DNA from: Crossaster papposus
Taxonomy: Eukaryota; Echinodermata; Asteroidea; Velatida; Solasteridae
Direction: 5' to 3'
DNA: 64,000 bases
Assembly: GCA_037893245.1 (NCBI GenBank)
Contig: JBAIAA010000751.1
Span: forward strand, 1,364,001 to 1,428,000
Made by a program: the position numbers and the translations under genes. This document shows positions 45,004-56,394 of this stretch, piece after piece. Under the pieces are notes generated by a model. It worked only from the letters and a program-made list of their open reading frames with translations. It had not been told where the DNA came from and ran no database searches. Numbering within the stretch: position 1 is the first letter of the stretch; the number at the start of each line of letters is the position of its first letter.

Positions 45004-45316
45004 GCCGGGTGTAGTAGCGTGCGCCTGTAATCCAGTGACACTAGGAGGCCGGGGTTGGTGAATCGCTTGAGGCCGGGAGCAATGTGGTGTCGTCCTGCTC
45101 ATGACGATCGGGTGTCCAGGCTAAGCTCTGCATCGACATGGTAGGCCCGGCGGAGGTTGGGTACCATACCAGGTTGACTAAGGAGTGCCGTGTACCGGCT
45201 TAGGGCGGGTAACGCAGCAGGCAAAAGCTCCCATGTGGAGCAGTAAGCAGGATCACACTTGAGAATGGGAGGCTTCTCACAACCCGGACAACATGGCGAG
45301 ACCCAATTCTTAATTT
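45004..45316 (+). ncRNA. 7SL: SRP RNA, copy 54, class B
   Basis: Class B; 5' flank CTTCCAGC. Confidence 0.88.
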
Positions 45317-45658
45317 TTTTCCGGATTTATTTGTCAAAACGTCTGGTTTTGTTTTATTTTCTTGGTAGAACGATGAGGACCACCTTTTTTAACCAAAGCA
45401 TTCAAATTTTAAATGGAGTTAACAGTAGTCGTAAAGGCCAAGTGGTTAAAGAGTTGGACGTTATGGCGCCGAATATCTGTATCGCATTGAATATCCCGGG
45501 TACAAGTTCCTTCTAAGAAACACGTTCTGCTGACCGATATGGTAAATTTCAGCAGTATTTGTCCGTTTTCGGTTTCTTGTGTATTCCCTGCGCACCAAAA
45601 ACTAATGAACGTTCTTGATCATCTTACTGGGATCACGCCCAAAACAGCAAATTAAGGA

Positions 45659-45740
45659 GTCGTGGTGGCCGAGTGGTTAAGGCGTTGGACTCGAAATCCA
45701 ATGGGATTTTCCCGCGCAGGTTCGAATCCTGTCTACGACG
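45659..45740 (+). tRNA. tRNA-Ser-CGA: tRNA-Ser (CGA), copy 54
   Basis: Reference type. Confidence 0.95.
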
Positions 45741-45836
45741 ATGACATTATTTTTGGTTTCTTTCACCGTGCTGTATTTCATGGTTTATACACCGTGTTAT
45801 TTAATTTAAGACATTTAAGGTTCGCTTCTTCTAGCG

Positions 45837-46149
45837 GCCGGGTGTAGTAGCGTGCGCCTGTAATCCAGTGACACTAGGAGGCCGGGGTTGGTGAATCGCT
45901 TGAGGCCGGGAGCAATGTGGTGTCGTCCTGCTCATGACGATCGGGTGTCCAGGCTAAGCTCTGCATCGACATGGTAGGCCCGGCGGAGGTTGGGTACCAT
46001 ACCAGGTTGACTAAGGAGTGCCGTGTACCGGCTTAGGGCGGGTAACGCAGCAGGCAAAAGCTCCCATGTGGAGCAGTAAGCAGGATCACACTTGAGAATG
46101 GGAGGCTTCTCACAACCCGGACAACATGGCGAGACCCAATTCTTAATTT
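45837..46149 (+). ncRNA. 7SL: SRP RNA, copy 55, class B
   Basis: Class B. Confidence 0.88.
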
Positions 46150-46491
46150 TTTTCCGGATTTATTTGTCAAAACGTCTGGTTTTGTTTTATTTTCTTGGTA
46201 GAACGATGAGGACCACCTTTTTTAACCAAAGCATTCAAATTTTAAATGGAGTTAACAGTAGTCGTAAAGGCCAAGTGGTTAAAGAGTTGGACGTTATGGC
46301 GCCGAATATCTGTATCGCATTGAATATCCCGGGTACAAGTTCCTTCTAAGAAACACGTTCTGCTGACCGATATGGTAAATTTCAGCAGTATTTGTCCGTT
46401 TTCGGTTTCTTGTGTATTCCCTGCGCACCAAAAACTAATGAACGTTCTTGATCATCTTACTGGGATCACGCCCAAAACAGCAAATTAAGGA

Positions 46492-46573
46492 GTCGTGGTG
46501 GCCGAGTGGTTAAGGCGTTGGACTCGAAATCCAATGGGATTTTCCCGCGCAGGTTCGAATCCTGTCTACGACG
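46492..46573 (+). tRNA. tRNA-Ser-CGA: tRNA-Ser (CGA), copy 55
   Basis: Reference type; spacer TTTTTGGATTC. Confidence 0.95.
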
Positions 46574-46669
46574 ATGACATTATTTTTGGATTCTTTCACC
46601 GTGCTGTATTTCATGGTTTATACACCGTGTTATTTAATTTAAGACATTTAAGGTTCGCTTCTTCTAGCG

Positions 46670-46980
46670 GCCGGGTGTAGTAGCGTGCGCCTGTAATCCA
46701 GTGACACTAGGAGGCCGGGGTTGGTGAATCGCTTGAGGCCGGGAGCAATGTGGTGTCGTCCTGCTCATGACGATCGGGTGTCCAGGCTAAGCTCTGCATC
46801 GACATGGTAGGCCCGGTGGAGGTTGGGTACCATACCAGGTTGACTAAGGAGGGGTGTACCGGTTCAGGGCGGGTAACGCAGCAGGCAAAAGCTCCCATGT
46901 GGAGCAGTAAGCAGGATCACACTTGAGAATGGGAGGCTTCTCCCAACCCGGACAACATGGCGAGACCCAATTCTTTATTT
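46670..46980 (+). ncRNA. 7SL: SRP RNA, copy 56
   Basis: ACCGGTTCAGG variant; the helix 6 closing pair changes to T-G (CCCGGTGGAGG) and the 3' arm has CTCCCAACC. Confidence 0.88.
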
Positions 46981-47322
46981 TTTTCCGGATTTATTTGTCA
47001 AAACGTCTGGTTTTGTTTTATTTTCTTGGTAGAACGATGAGGACCACCTTTTTTAACCAAAGCATTCAAATTTTAAATGGAGTTAACAGTAGTCGTAAAG
47101 GCCAAGTGGTTAAAGAGTTGGACGTTATGGCGCCGAATATCTGTATCGCATTGAATATCCCGGGTACAAGTTCCTTCTAAGAAACACGTTCTGCTGACCA
47201 ATATGGTAAATTTCAGCAGTATTTGTCCGTTTTCGGTTTCTTGTGTATTCCCTGCGCACCAAAAACTAATGAACGTTCTTGATCATCTTACTGGGATCAC
47301 GCCCAAAACAGCAAATTAAGGA

Positions 47323-47404
47323 GTCGTGGTGGCCGAGTGGTTAAGGCGTTGGACTCGAAATCCAATGGGATTTTCCCGCGCAGGTTCGAATCCTGTCTAC
47401 GACG
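47323..47404 (+). tRNA. tRNA-Ser-CGA: tRNA-Ser (CGA), copy 56
   Basis: Reference type; GACCAATATGG in the 5' spacer. Confidence 0.95.
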
Positions 47405-47500
47405 ATGACATTATTTTTGGTTTCTTTCACCGTGCTGTATTTTATGGTTTATACACCGTGTTATTTAATTTAAGACATTTAAGGTTCGCTTCTTCTAGCG

Positions 47501-47813
47501 GCCGGGTGTAGTAGCGTGCGCCTGTAATCCAGTGACACTAGGAGGCCGGGGTTGGTGAATCGCTTGAGGCCGGGAGCAATGTGGTGTCGTCCTGCTCATG
47601 ACTATCGGGTGTCCAGGCTAAGCTCTGCATCGACATGGTAGGCCCGGCGGAGGTTGGGTACCATACCAGGTTGACTAAGGAGTGCCGTGTACCGGCTTAG
47701 GGCGGGTAACGCAGCAAGCAAAAGCTCCCATGTGGAGCAGTAAGCAGGATCACACTTGAGAATGGGAGGCTTCTCACAACCCGGACAACATGGCGAGACC
47801 CAATTCTTAATTT
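47501..47813 (+). ncRNA. 7SL: SRP RNA, copy 57, class B with helix 8 change
   Basis: Last class B copy. AGCAAGC replaces AGCAGGC in the SRP54-binding loop, and GACTATCGGG replaces GACGATCGGG. Confidence 0.86.
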
Positions 47814-48155
47814 TTTTCCGGATTTATTTGTCAAAACGTCTGGTTTTGTTTTATTTTCTTGGTAGAACGATGAGGACCACCTTTTTTAACCAAAGCATTC
47901 AAATTTTAAATGGAGTTAACAGTAGTCGTAAAGGCCAAGTGGTTAAAGAGTTGGACGTTATGGCGCCGAATATCTGTATCGCATTGAATATCCCGGGTAC
48001 AAGTTCCTTCTAAGAAACACGTTCTGCTGACCGATATGGTAAATTTCAGCAGTATTTGTCCGTTTTCGGTTTCTTGTGTATTCCCTGCGCACCAAAAACT
48101 AATGAACGTTCTTGATCATCTTACTGGGATCACGCCCAAAACAGCAAATTAAGGA

Positions 48156-48237
48156 GTCGTGGTGGCCGAGTGGTTAAGGCGTTGGACTCGAAATCCAATG
48201 GGATTTTCCCGCGCAGGTTCGAATCCTGTCTACGACG
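48156..48237 (+). tRNA. tRNA-Ser-CGA: tRNA-Ser (CGA), copy 57
   Basis: Reference type; spacer reads CACGGTGTTATTTTATTT. Confidence 0.95.
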
Positions 48238-48333
48238 ATGACATTATTTTTGGTTTCTTTCACCGTGCTGTATTTCATGGTTTATACACGGTGTTATTTT
48301 ATTTAAGACATTTAAGGTTCGCTTCTTCTAGCG

Positions 48334-48644
48334 GCCGGGTGTAGTAGCGTGCGCCTGTAATCCAGTGACACTAGGAGGCCGGGGTTGGTGAATCGCTTGA
48401 GGCCGGGAGCAATGTGGTGTCGTCCTGCTCATGACGATCGGGTGTCCAGGCTAAGCTCTGCATCGACATGGTAGGCCCGGCGGAGGTTGGGTACCATACC
48501 AGGTTGACTAAGGAGGGGTGTACCGGCTCAGGGCGGGTAACGCAGCAGGCAAAAGCTCCCATGTGGAGCAGTAAACAGGATCACACTTGAGAATGGGAGG
48601 CTTCTCACAACCCGGACAACATGGCGAGACCCAATTCTTTATTT
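48334..48644 (+). ncRNA. 7SL: SRP RNA, copy 58
   Basis: GCAGTAAACAGG for GCAGTAAGCAGG; the same change lies exactly 3324 bp downstream. Confidence 0.9.
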
Positions 48645-48986
48645 TTTTCCGGATTTATTTGTCAAAACGTCTGGTTTTGTTTTATTTTCTTGGTAGAACG
48701 ATGAGGACCACCTTTTTTAACCAAAGCATTCAAATTTTAAATGGAGTTAACAGTAGTCGTAAAGGCCAAGTGGTTAAAGAGTTGGACGTTATGGCGCCGA
48801 ATATCTGTATCGCATTGAATATCCCGGGTACAAGTTCCTTCTAAGAAACACGTTCTGCTGACCGATATGGTAAATTTCAGCAGTATTTGTCCGTTTTCGG
48901 TTTCTTGTGTATTCCCTGCGCACCAAAAACTAATGAACGTTCTTGATCGTCTTACTGGGATCACGCCCAAAACAGCAAATTAAGGA

Positions 48987-49068
48987 GTCGTGGTGGCCGA
49001 GTGGTTAAGGCGTTGGACTCGAAATCCAATGGGATTTTCCCGCGCAGGTTCGAATCCTGTCTACGACG
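48987..49068 (+). tRNA. tRNA-Ser-CGA: tRNA-Ser (CGA), copy 58
   Basis: Reference type. Confidence 0.95.
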
Positions 49069-49164
49069 ATGACATTATTTTTGGTTTCTTTCACCGTGCT
49101 GTATTTCATGGTTTATACACCGTGTTATTTAATTTAAGACATTTAAGGTTCGCTTCTTCTAGCG

Positions 49165-49475
49165 GCCGGGTGTAGTAGCGTGCGCCTGTAATCCAGTGAC
49201 ATTAGGAGGCCGGGGTTGGTGAATCGCTTGAGGCCGGGAGCAATGTGGTGTCGTCCTGCTCATGACGATCGGGTGTCCAGGCTAAGCTCTGCATCGACAT
49301 GGTAGGCCCGGCGGAGGTTGGGTACCATACCAGGTTGACTAAGGAGGGGTGTACCGGCTCAGGGCGGGTAACGCAGCAGGCAAAAGCTCCCATGTGGAGC
49401 AGTAAGCAGGATCACACTTGAGAATGGGAGGCTTCTCACAACCCGGACAACATGGCGAGACCCAATTCTTTATTT
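49165..49475 (+). ncRNA. 7SL: SRP RNA, copy 59
   Basis: GTGACATTAGG for GTGACACTAGG. Confidence 0.9.
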
Positions 49476-49817
49476 TTTTCCGGATTTATTTGTCAAAACG
49501 TCTGGTTTGGTTTTATTTTCTTGGTAGAACGATGAGGACCACCTTTTTTAACCAAAGCATTCAAATTTTAAATGGAGTTAACAGTAGTCGTAAAGGCCAA
49601 GTGGTTAAAGAGTTGGACGTTATGGCGCCGAATATCTGTATCGCATTGAATATCCCGGGTACAAGTTCCTTCTAAGAAACACGTTCTGCTGACCGATATG
49701 GTAAATTTCCGCAGTATTTGTCCGTTTTCGGTTTCTTGTGTATTCCCTGCGCACCAAAAACTAATGAACGTTCTTGATCGTCTTACTGGGATCACGCCCA
49801 AAACAGCAAATTAAGGA

Positions 49818-49899
49818 GTCGTGGTGGCCGAGTGGTTAAGGCGTTGGACTCGAAATCCAATGGGATTTTCCCGCGCAGGTTCGAATCCTGTCTACGACG
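49818..49899 (+). tRNA. tRNA-Ser-CGA: tRNA-Ser (CGA), copy 59
   Basis: Reference type; 5' spacer TTTCCGCAG breaks the 7-bp inverted repeat (also before 53142). Confidence 0.95.
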
Positions 49900-49995
49900 A
49901 TGACATTATTTTTGGTTTCTTTCACCGTGCTGTATTTCATGGTTTATACACCGTGTTATTTAATTTAAGACATTTAAGGTTCGCTTCTTCTAGCG

Positions 49996-50306
49996 GCCGG
50001 GTGTAGTAGCGTGCGCTTGTAATCCAGTGACACTAGGAGGCCGGGGTTGGTGAATCGCTTGAGGCCGGGAGCAATGTGGTGTCGTCCTGCTCATGACGAT
50101 CGGGTGTCCAGGCTAAGCTCTGCATCGACATGGTAGGCCCGGCGGAGGTTGGGTACCATACCAGGTTGACTAAGGAGGGGTGTACCGGCTCAGGGCGGGT
50201 AACGCAGCAGGCAAAAGCTCCCATGTGGAGCAGTAAGCAGGATCACACTTGAGAATGGGAGGCTTCTCACAACCCGGACAACATGGCGAGACCCAATTCT
50301 TTATTT
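49996..50306 (+). ncRNA. 7SL: SRP RNA, copy 60
   Basis: GCGCTTGTAATCC for GCGCCTGTAATCC; UGUAAU is intact. Same change at 53320. Confidence 0.9.
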
Positions 50307-50648
50307 TTTTCCGGATTTATTTGTCAAAACGTCTGGTTTTGTTTTATTTTCTTGGTAGAACGATGAGGACCACCTTTTTTAACCAAAGCATTCAAATTTT
50401 AAATGGAGTTAACAGTAGTCGTAAAGGCCAAGTGGTTAAAGAGTTGGACGTTATGGCGCCGAATATCTGTATCGCATTGAATATCCCGGGTACAAGTTCC
50501 TTCTAAGAAACACGTTCTGCTGACCGATATGGTAAATTTCAGCAGTATTTGTCCGTTTTCGGTTTCTTGTGTATTCCCTGCGCACCAAAAACTAATGAAC
50601 GTTCTTGATCGTCTTACTGGGATCACGCCCAAAACAGCAAATTAAGGA

Positions 50649-50730
50649 GTCGTGGTGGCCGAGTGGTTAAGGCGTTGGACTCGAAATCCAATGGGATTTT
50701 CCCGCGCAGGTTCGAATCCTGTCTACGACG
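50649..50730 (+). tRNA. tRNA-Ser-CGA: tRNA-Ser (CGA), copy 60
   Basis: Reference type; spacer marker AAGGTTGGC. Confidence 0.95.
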
Positions 50731-50826
50731 ATGACATTATTTTTGGTTTCTTTCACCGTGCTGTATTTCATGGTTTATACACCGTGTTATTTAATTTAAG
50801 ACATTTAAGGTTGGCTTCTTCTAGCG

Positions 50827-51137
50827 GCCGGGTGTAGTAGCGTGCGCCTGTAATCCAGTGACACTAGGAGGCCGGGGTTGGTGAATCGCTTGAGGCCGGG
50901 AGCAATGTGGTGTCGTCCTGCTCATGACAATCGGGTGTCCAGGCTAAGCTCTGCATCGACATGGTAGGCCCGGCGGAGGTTGGGTACCATACCAGGTTGA
51001 CTAAGGAGGGGTGTACCGGCTCAGGGCGGGTAACGCAGCAGGCAAAAGCTCCCATGTGGAGCAGTAAGCAGGATCACACTTGAGAATGGGAGGCTTCTCA
51101 CAACCCGGACAACATGGCGAGACCCAATTCTTTATTT
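50827..51137 (+). ncRNA. 7SL: SRP RNA, copy 61
   Basis: GACAATCGGG variant. Confidence 0.9.
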
Positions 51138-51479
51138 TTTTCCGGATTTATTTGTCAAAACGTCTGGTTTTGTTTTATTTTCTTGGTAGAACGATGAGGA
51201 CCACCTTTTTTAACCAAAGCATTCAAATTTTAAATGGAGTTAACAGTAGTCGTAAAGGCCAAGTGGTTAAAGAGTTGGACGTTATGGCGCCGAATATCTG
51301 TATCGCATTGAATATCCCGGGTACAAGTTCCTTCTAAGAAACACGTTCTGCTGACCGATATGGTAAATTTCAGCAGTATTTGTCCGTTTTCGGTTTCTTG
51401 TGTATTCCCTGCGCACCAAAAACTAATGAACGTTCTTGATCATCTTACTGGGATCACGCCCAAAACAGCAAATTAAGGA

Positions 51480-51561
51480 GTCGTGGTGGCCGAGTGGTTA
51501 AGGCGTTGGACTCGAAATCCAATGGGATTTTCCCGCGCAGGTTCGAATCCTGTCTACGACG
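51480..51561 (+). tRNA. tRNA-Ser-CGA: tRNA-Ser (CGA), copy 61
   Basis: Reference type. Confidence 0.95.
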
Positions 51562-51657
51562 ATGACATTATTTTTGGTTTCTTTCACCGTGCTGTATTTC
51601 ATGGTTTATACACCGTGTTATTTAATTTAAGACATTTAAGGTTCGCTTCTTCTAGCG

Positions 51658-51968
51658 GCCGGGTGTAGTAGCGTGCGCCTGTAATCCAGTGACACTAGGA
51701 GGCCGGGGTTGGTGAATCGCTTGAGGCCGGGAGCAATGTGGTGTCGTCCTGCTCATGACGATCGGGTGTCCAGGCTAAGCTCTGCATCGACATGGTAGGC
51801 CCGGCGGAGGTTGGGTACCATACCAGGTTGACTAAGGAGGGGTGTACCGGCTCAGGGCGGGTAACGCAGCAGGCAAAAGCTCCCATGTGGAGCAGTAAAC
51901 AGGATCACACTTGAGAATGGGAGGCTTCTCACAACCCGGACAACATGGCGAGACCCAATTCTTTATTT
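51658..51968 (+). ncRNA. 7SL: SRP RNA, copy 62
   Basis: GCAGTAAACAGG, partner of the copy at 48334. Confidence 0.9.
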
Positions 51969-52310
51969 TTTTCCGGATTTATTTGTCAAAACGTCTGGTT
52001 TTGTTTTATTTTCTTGGTAGAACGATGAGGACCACCTTTTTTAACCAAAGCATTCAAATTTTAAATGGAGTTAACAGTAGTCGTAAAGGCCAAGTGGTTA
52101 AAGAGTTGGACGTTATGGCGCCGAATATCTGTATCGCATTGAATATCCCGGGTACAAGTTCCTTCTAAGAAACACGTTCTGCTGACCGATATGGTAAATT
52201 TCAGCAGTATTTGTCCGTTTTCGGTTTCTTGTGTATTCCCTGCGCACCAAAAACTAATGAACGTTCTTGATCGTCTTACTGGGATCACGCCCAAAACAGC
52301 AAATTAAGGA

Positions 52311-52392
52311 GTCGTGGTGGCCGAGTGGTTAAGGCGTTGGACTCGAAATCCAATGGGATTTTCCCGCGCAGGTTCGAATCCTGTCTACGACG
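52311..52392 (+). tRNA. tRNA-Ser-CGA: tRNA-Ser (CGA), copy 62
   Basis: Reference type. Confidence 0.95.
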
Positions 52393-52488
52393 ATGACATT
52401 ATTTTTGGTTTCTTTCACCGTGCTGTATTTCATGGTTTATACACCGTGTTATTTAATTTAAGACATTTAAGGTTCGCTTCTTCTAGCG

Positions 52489-52799
52489 GCCGGGTGTAGT
52501 AGCGTGCGCCTGTAATCCAGTGACACTAGGAGACCGGGGTTGGTGAATCGCTTGAGGCCGGGAGCAATGTGGTGTCGTCCTGCTCATGACGATCGGGTGT
52601 CCAGGCTAAGCTCTGCATCGACATGGTAGGCCCGGCGGAGGTTGGGTACCATACCAGGTTGACTAAGGAGGGGTGTACCGGCTCAGGGCGGGTAACGCAG
52701 CAGGCAAAAGCTCCCATGTGGAGCAGTAAGCAGGATCACACTTGAGAATGGGAGGCTTCTCACAACCCGGACAACATGGCGAGACCCAATTCTTTATTT
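52489..52799 (+). ncRNA. 7SL: SRP RNA, copy 63
   Basis: Private change GGAGACCGGGG in the Alu domain. Confidence 0.89.
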
Positions 52800-53141
52800 T
52801 TTTCCGGATTTATTTGTCAAAACGTCTGGTTTTGTTTTATTTTCTTGGTAGAACGATGAGGACCACCTTTTTTAACCAAAGCATTCAAATTTTAAATGGA
52901 GTTAACAGTAGTCGTAAAGGCCAAGTGGTTAAAGAGTTGGACGTTATGGCGCCGAATATCTGTATCGCATTGAATATCCCGGGTACAAGTTCCTTCTAAG
53001 AAACACGTTCTGCTGACCGATATGGTAAATTTCCGCAGTATTTGTCCGTTTTCGGTTTCTTGTGTATTCCCTGCGCACCAAAAACTAATGAACGTTCTTG
53101 ATCGTCTTACTGGGATCACGCCCAAAACAGCAAATTAAGGA

Positions 53142-53223
53142 GTCGTGGTGGCCGAGTGGTTAAGGCGTTGGACTCGAAATCCAATGGGATTTTCCCGCGC
53201 AGGTTCGAATCCTGTCTACGACG
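53142..53223 (+). tRNA. tRNA-Ser-CGA: tRNA-Ser (CGA), copy 63
   Basis: Reference type; TTTCCGCAG in the 5' spacer. Confidence 0.95.
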
Positions 53224-53319
53224 ATGACATTATTTTTGGTTTCTTTCACCGTGCTGTATTTCATGGTTTATACACCGTGTTATTTAATTTAAGACATTTA
53301 AGGTTCGCTTCTTCTAGCG

Positions 53320-53630
53320 GCCGGGTGTAGTAGCGTGCGCTTGTAATCCAGTGACACTAGGAGGCCGGGGTTGGTGAATCGCTTGAGGCCGGGAGCAATG
53401 TGGTGTCGTCCTGCTCATGACGATCGGGTGTCCAGGCTAAGCTCTGCATCGACATGGTAGGCCCGGCGGAGGTTGGGTACCATACCAGGTTGACTAAGGA
53501 GGGGTGTACCGGCTCAGGGCGGGTAACGCAGCAGGCAAAAGCTCCCATGTGGAGCAGTAAGCAGGATCACACTTGAGAATGGGAGGCTTCTCACAACCCG
53601 GACAACATGGCGAGACCCAATTCTTTATTT
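53320..53630 (+). ncRNA. 7SL: SRP RNA, copy 64
   Basis: GCGCTTGTAATCC, partner of the copy at 49996. Confidence 0.9.
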
Positions 53631-53972
53631 TTTTCCGGATTTATTTGTCAAAACGTCTGGTTTTGTTTTATTTTCTTGGTAGAACGATGAGGACCACCTT
53701 TTTTAACCAAAGCATTCAAATTTTAAATGGAGTTAACAGTAGTCGTAAAGGCCAAGTGGTTAAAGAGTTGGACGTTATGGCGCCGAATATCTGTATCGCA
53801 TTGAATATCCCGGGTACAAGTTCCTTCTAAGAAACACGTTCTGCTGACCGATATGATAAATTTCAGCAGTATTTGTCCGTTTTCGGTTTCTTGTGTATTC
53901 CCTGCGCACCAAAAACTAATGAACGTTCTTGATCATCTTACTGGGATCACGCCCAAAACAGCAAATTAAGGA

Positions 53973-54054
53973 GTCGTGGTGGCCGAGTGGTTAAGGCGTT
54001 GGACTCGAAATCCAATGGGATTTTCCCGCGCAGGTTCGAATCCTGTCTACGACG
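53973..54054 (+). tRNA. tRNA-Ser-CGA: tRNA-Ser (CGA), copy 64
   Basis: Reference type; AAGGTTGGC spacer marker, 5' spacer GATATGATAAA. Confidence 0.95.
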
Positions 54055-54150
54055 ATGACATTATTTTTGGTTTCTTTCACCGTGCTGTATTTCATGGTTT
54101 ATACACCGTGTTATTTAATTTAAGACATTTAAGGTTGGCTTCTTCTAGCG

Positions 54151-54461
54151 GCCGGGTGTAGTAGCGTGCGCCTGTAATCCAGTGACACTAGGAGGCCGGG
54201 GTTGGTGAATCGCTTGAGGCCGGGAGCAATGTGGTGTCGTCCTGCTCATGACAATCGGGTGTCCAGGCTAAGCTCTGCATCGACATGGTAGGCCCGGCGG
54301 AGGTTGGGTACCATACCAGGTTGACTAAGGAGGGGTGTACCGGCTCAGGGCGGGTAACGCAGCAGGCAAAAGCTCCCATGTGGAGCAGTAAGCAGGATCA
54401 CACTTGAGAATGGGAGGCTTCTCACAACCCGGACAACATGGCGAGACCCAATTCTTTATTT
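54151..54461 (+). ncRNA. 7SL: SRP RNA, copy 65
   Basis: GACAATCGGG variant; the uninterrupted sister of the MITE-bearing copy at 55813. Confidence 0.9.
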
Positions 54462-54803
54462 TTTTCCGGATTTATTTGTCAAAACGTCTGGTTTTGTTTT
54501 ATTTTCTTGGTAGAACGATGAGGACCACCTTTTTTAACCAAAGCATTCAAATTTTAAATGGAGTTAACAGTAGTCGTAAAGGCCAAGTGGTTAAAGAGTT
54601 GGACGTTATGGCGCCGAATATCTGTATCGCATTGAATATCCCGGGTACAAGTTCCTTCTAAGAAACACGTTCTGCTGACCGATATGATAAATTTCAGCAG
54701 TATTTGTCCGTTTTCGGTTTCTTGTGTATTCCCTGCGCACCAAAAACTAATGAACGTTCTTGATCATCTTACTGGGATCACGCCCAAAACAGCAAATTAA
54801 GGA

Positions 54804-54885
54804 GTCGTGGTGGCCGAGTGGTTAAGGCGTTGGACTCGAAATCCAATGGGATTTTCCCGCGCAGGTTCGAATCCTGTCTACGACG
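54804..54885 (+). tRNA. tRNA-Ser-CGA: tRNA-Ser (CGA), copy 65
   Basis: tRNA body unchanged; 3' flank GACGATTACATT, shared with 56737. Confidence 0.95.
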
Positions 54886-54981
54886 ATTACATTATTTTTG
54901 GTTTCTTTCACCGTGCTGTATTTCATGGTTTATACACCGTGTTATTTAATTTAAGACATTTAAGGTTGGCTTCTTCTAGCG

Positions 54982-55292
54982 GCCGGGTGTAGTAGCGTGC
55001 GCCTGTAATCCAGTGACACTAGGAGGCCGGGGTTGGTGAATCGCTTGAGGCCGGGAGCAATGTGGTGTCGTCCTGCTCATGACGATCGGGTGTCCAGGCT
55101 AAGCTCTGCATCGACATGGTAGGCCCGGCGGAGGTTGGGTACCATACCAGGTTGACTAAGGAGGGGTGTACCGGCTCAGGGCGGGTAACGCAGCAGGCAA
55201 AAGCTCCCATGTGGAGCAGTAAGCAGGATCACACTTGAGAATGGGAGGCTTCTCACAACCCGGACAACATGGCGAGACCCAATTCTTTATTG
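54982..55292 (+). ncRNA. 7SL: SRP RNA, copy 66, interrupted terminator
   Basis: RNA body reference type; the terminator reads TATTGTTTTCC, leaving at most four Ts. Confidence 0.88.
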
Positions 55293-55634
55293 TTTTCCGG
55301 ATTTATTTGTCAAAACGTCTGGTTTTGTTTTATTTTCTTGGTAGAACGATGAGGACCACCTTTTTTAACCAAAGCATTCAAATTTTAAATGGAGTTAACA
55401 GTAGTCGTAAAGGCCAAGTGGTTAAAGAGTTGGACGTTATGGCGCCAAATATCTGTATCGCATTGAATATCCCGGGTACAAGTTCCTTCTAAGAAACACG
55501 TTCTGCTGACCGATATGGTAAATTTCAGCAGTATTTGTCCGTTTTCGGTTTCTTGTGTATTCCCTGCGCACCAAAAACTAATGAACGTTCTTGATCATCT
55601 TACTGGGATCACGCCCAAAACAGCAAATTAAGGA

Positions 55635-55716
55635 GTCGTGGTGGCCGAGTGGTTAAGGCGTTGGACTCGAAATCCAATGGGATTTTCCCGCGCAGGTTCG
55701 AATCCTGTCTACGACG
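55635..55716 (+). tRNA. tRNA-Ser-CGA: tRNA-Ser (CGA), copy 66
   Basis: Reference type; upstream of the MITE-split SRP RNA. Confidence 0.95.
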
Positions 55717-55812
55717 ATGACATTATTTTTGGTTTCTTTCACCGTGCTGTATTTCATGGTTTATACACCGTGTTATTTAATTTAAGACATTTAAGGTTGG
55801 CTTCTTCTAGCG

Positions 55813-56394
55813 GCCGGGTGTAGTAGCGTGTGCCTGTAATCCAGTGACACTAGGAGGCCGGGGTTGGTGAATCGCTTGAGGCCGGGAGCAATGTGGTGTC
55901 GTCCTGCTCATGACAATCGGGTGTCCAGGCTAAGCTCTGCATCGACATGGTAGGCCCGGCGGAGGTTGGGTACCATACCAGGTTGACTAAGGAGCACTGA
56001 CCTCTATACATGGACAGATCATCCATTGTTTCATTTTGAAGTCGGCATGCAGAGAAGTGCAACATGGCGTCACTGCTGTGAGCCAATGAAATGTCCAGGT
56101 GTAGAGTTCAGTTGGTTGGTAAATCCACTGACCTCTACAACTGGACATTTCATTGGCTCACAGCAGTGACGCCATGTTGCACTTCCAGTTCGCGCCGACT
56201 TCAAGTGTTAGCACAGCAGAATATGGACAATGATCTGTCCAGGTGTTGAGGTCAGTGCTAAGGAGGGGTGTACCGGCTCAGGGCGGGTAACGCAGCAGGC
56301 AAAAGCTCCCATGTGGAGCAGTAAGCAGGATCACACTTGAGAATGGGAGGCTTCTCACAACCCGGACAACATGGCGAGACCCAATTCTTTATTT
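55813..56394 (+). pseudogene. 7SL: SRP RNA, copy 67, split by a MITE
   Basis: The Alu domain and the first part of the S domain (55813-55994) are separated from helix 8 and the 3' end (56266-56394) by 271 bp, made of a MITE plus one target duplication. The break falls in CTAAGGAG, between helix 6 and helix 8, so this copy should not give a functional SRP RNA. It also has GCGTGTGCCTG and GACAATCGGG. Confidence 0.9.
55995..56257. mobile_element. 263-bp foldback MITE with 8-bp TSD, hAT-like
   Basis: Flanked by a perfect 8-bp direct repeat CTAAGGAG (55987-55994, 56258-56265). The ends are inverted: CACTGACCTC then TGGACAGATCAT at the left, and the complement at the right, with three mismatches in about 28 bp. 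The complementarity continues inward: TGCAACATGGCGTCACTGCT and the segment around it on the left arm returns as its reverse complement on the right, so nearly the whole element folds on itself with arms of about 120 bp. It encodes no protein. An 8-bp TSD and CA...TG ends fit hAT elements; P-like is an alternative. Confidence 0.87.
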
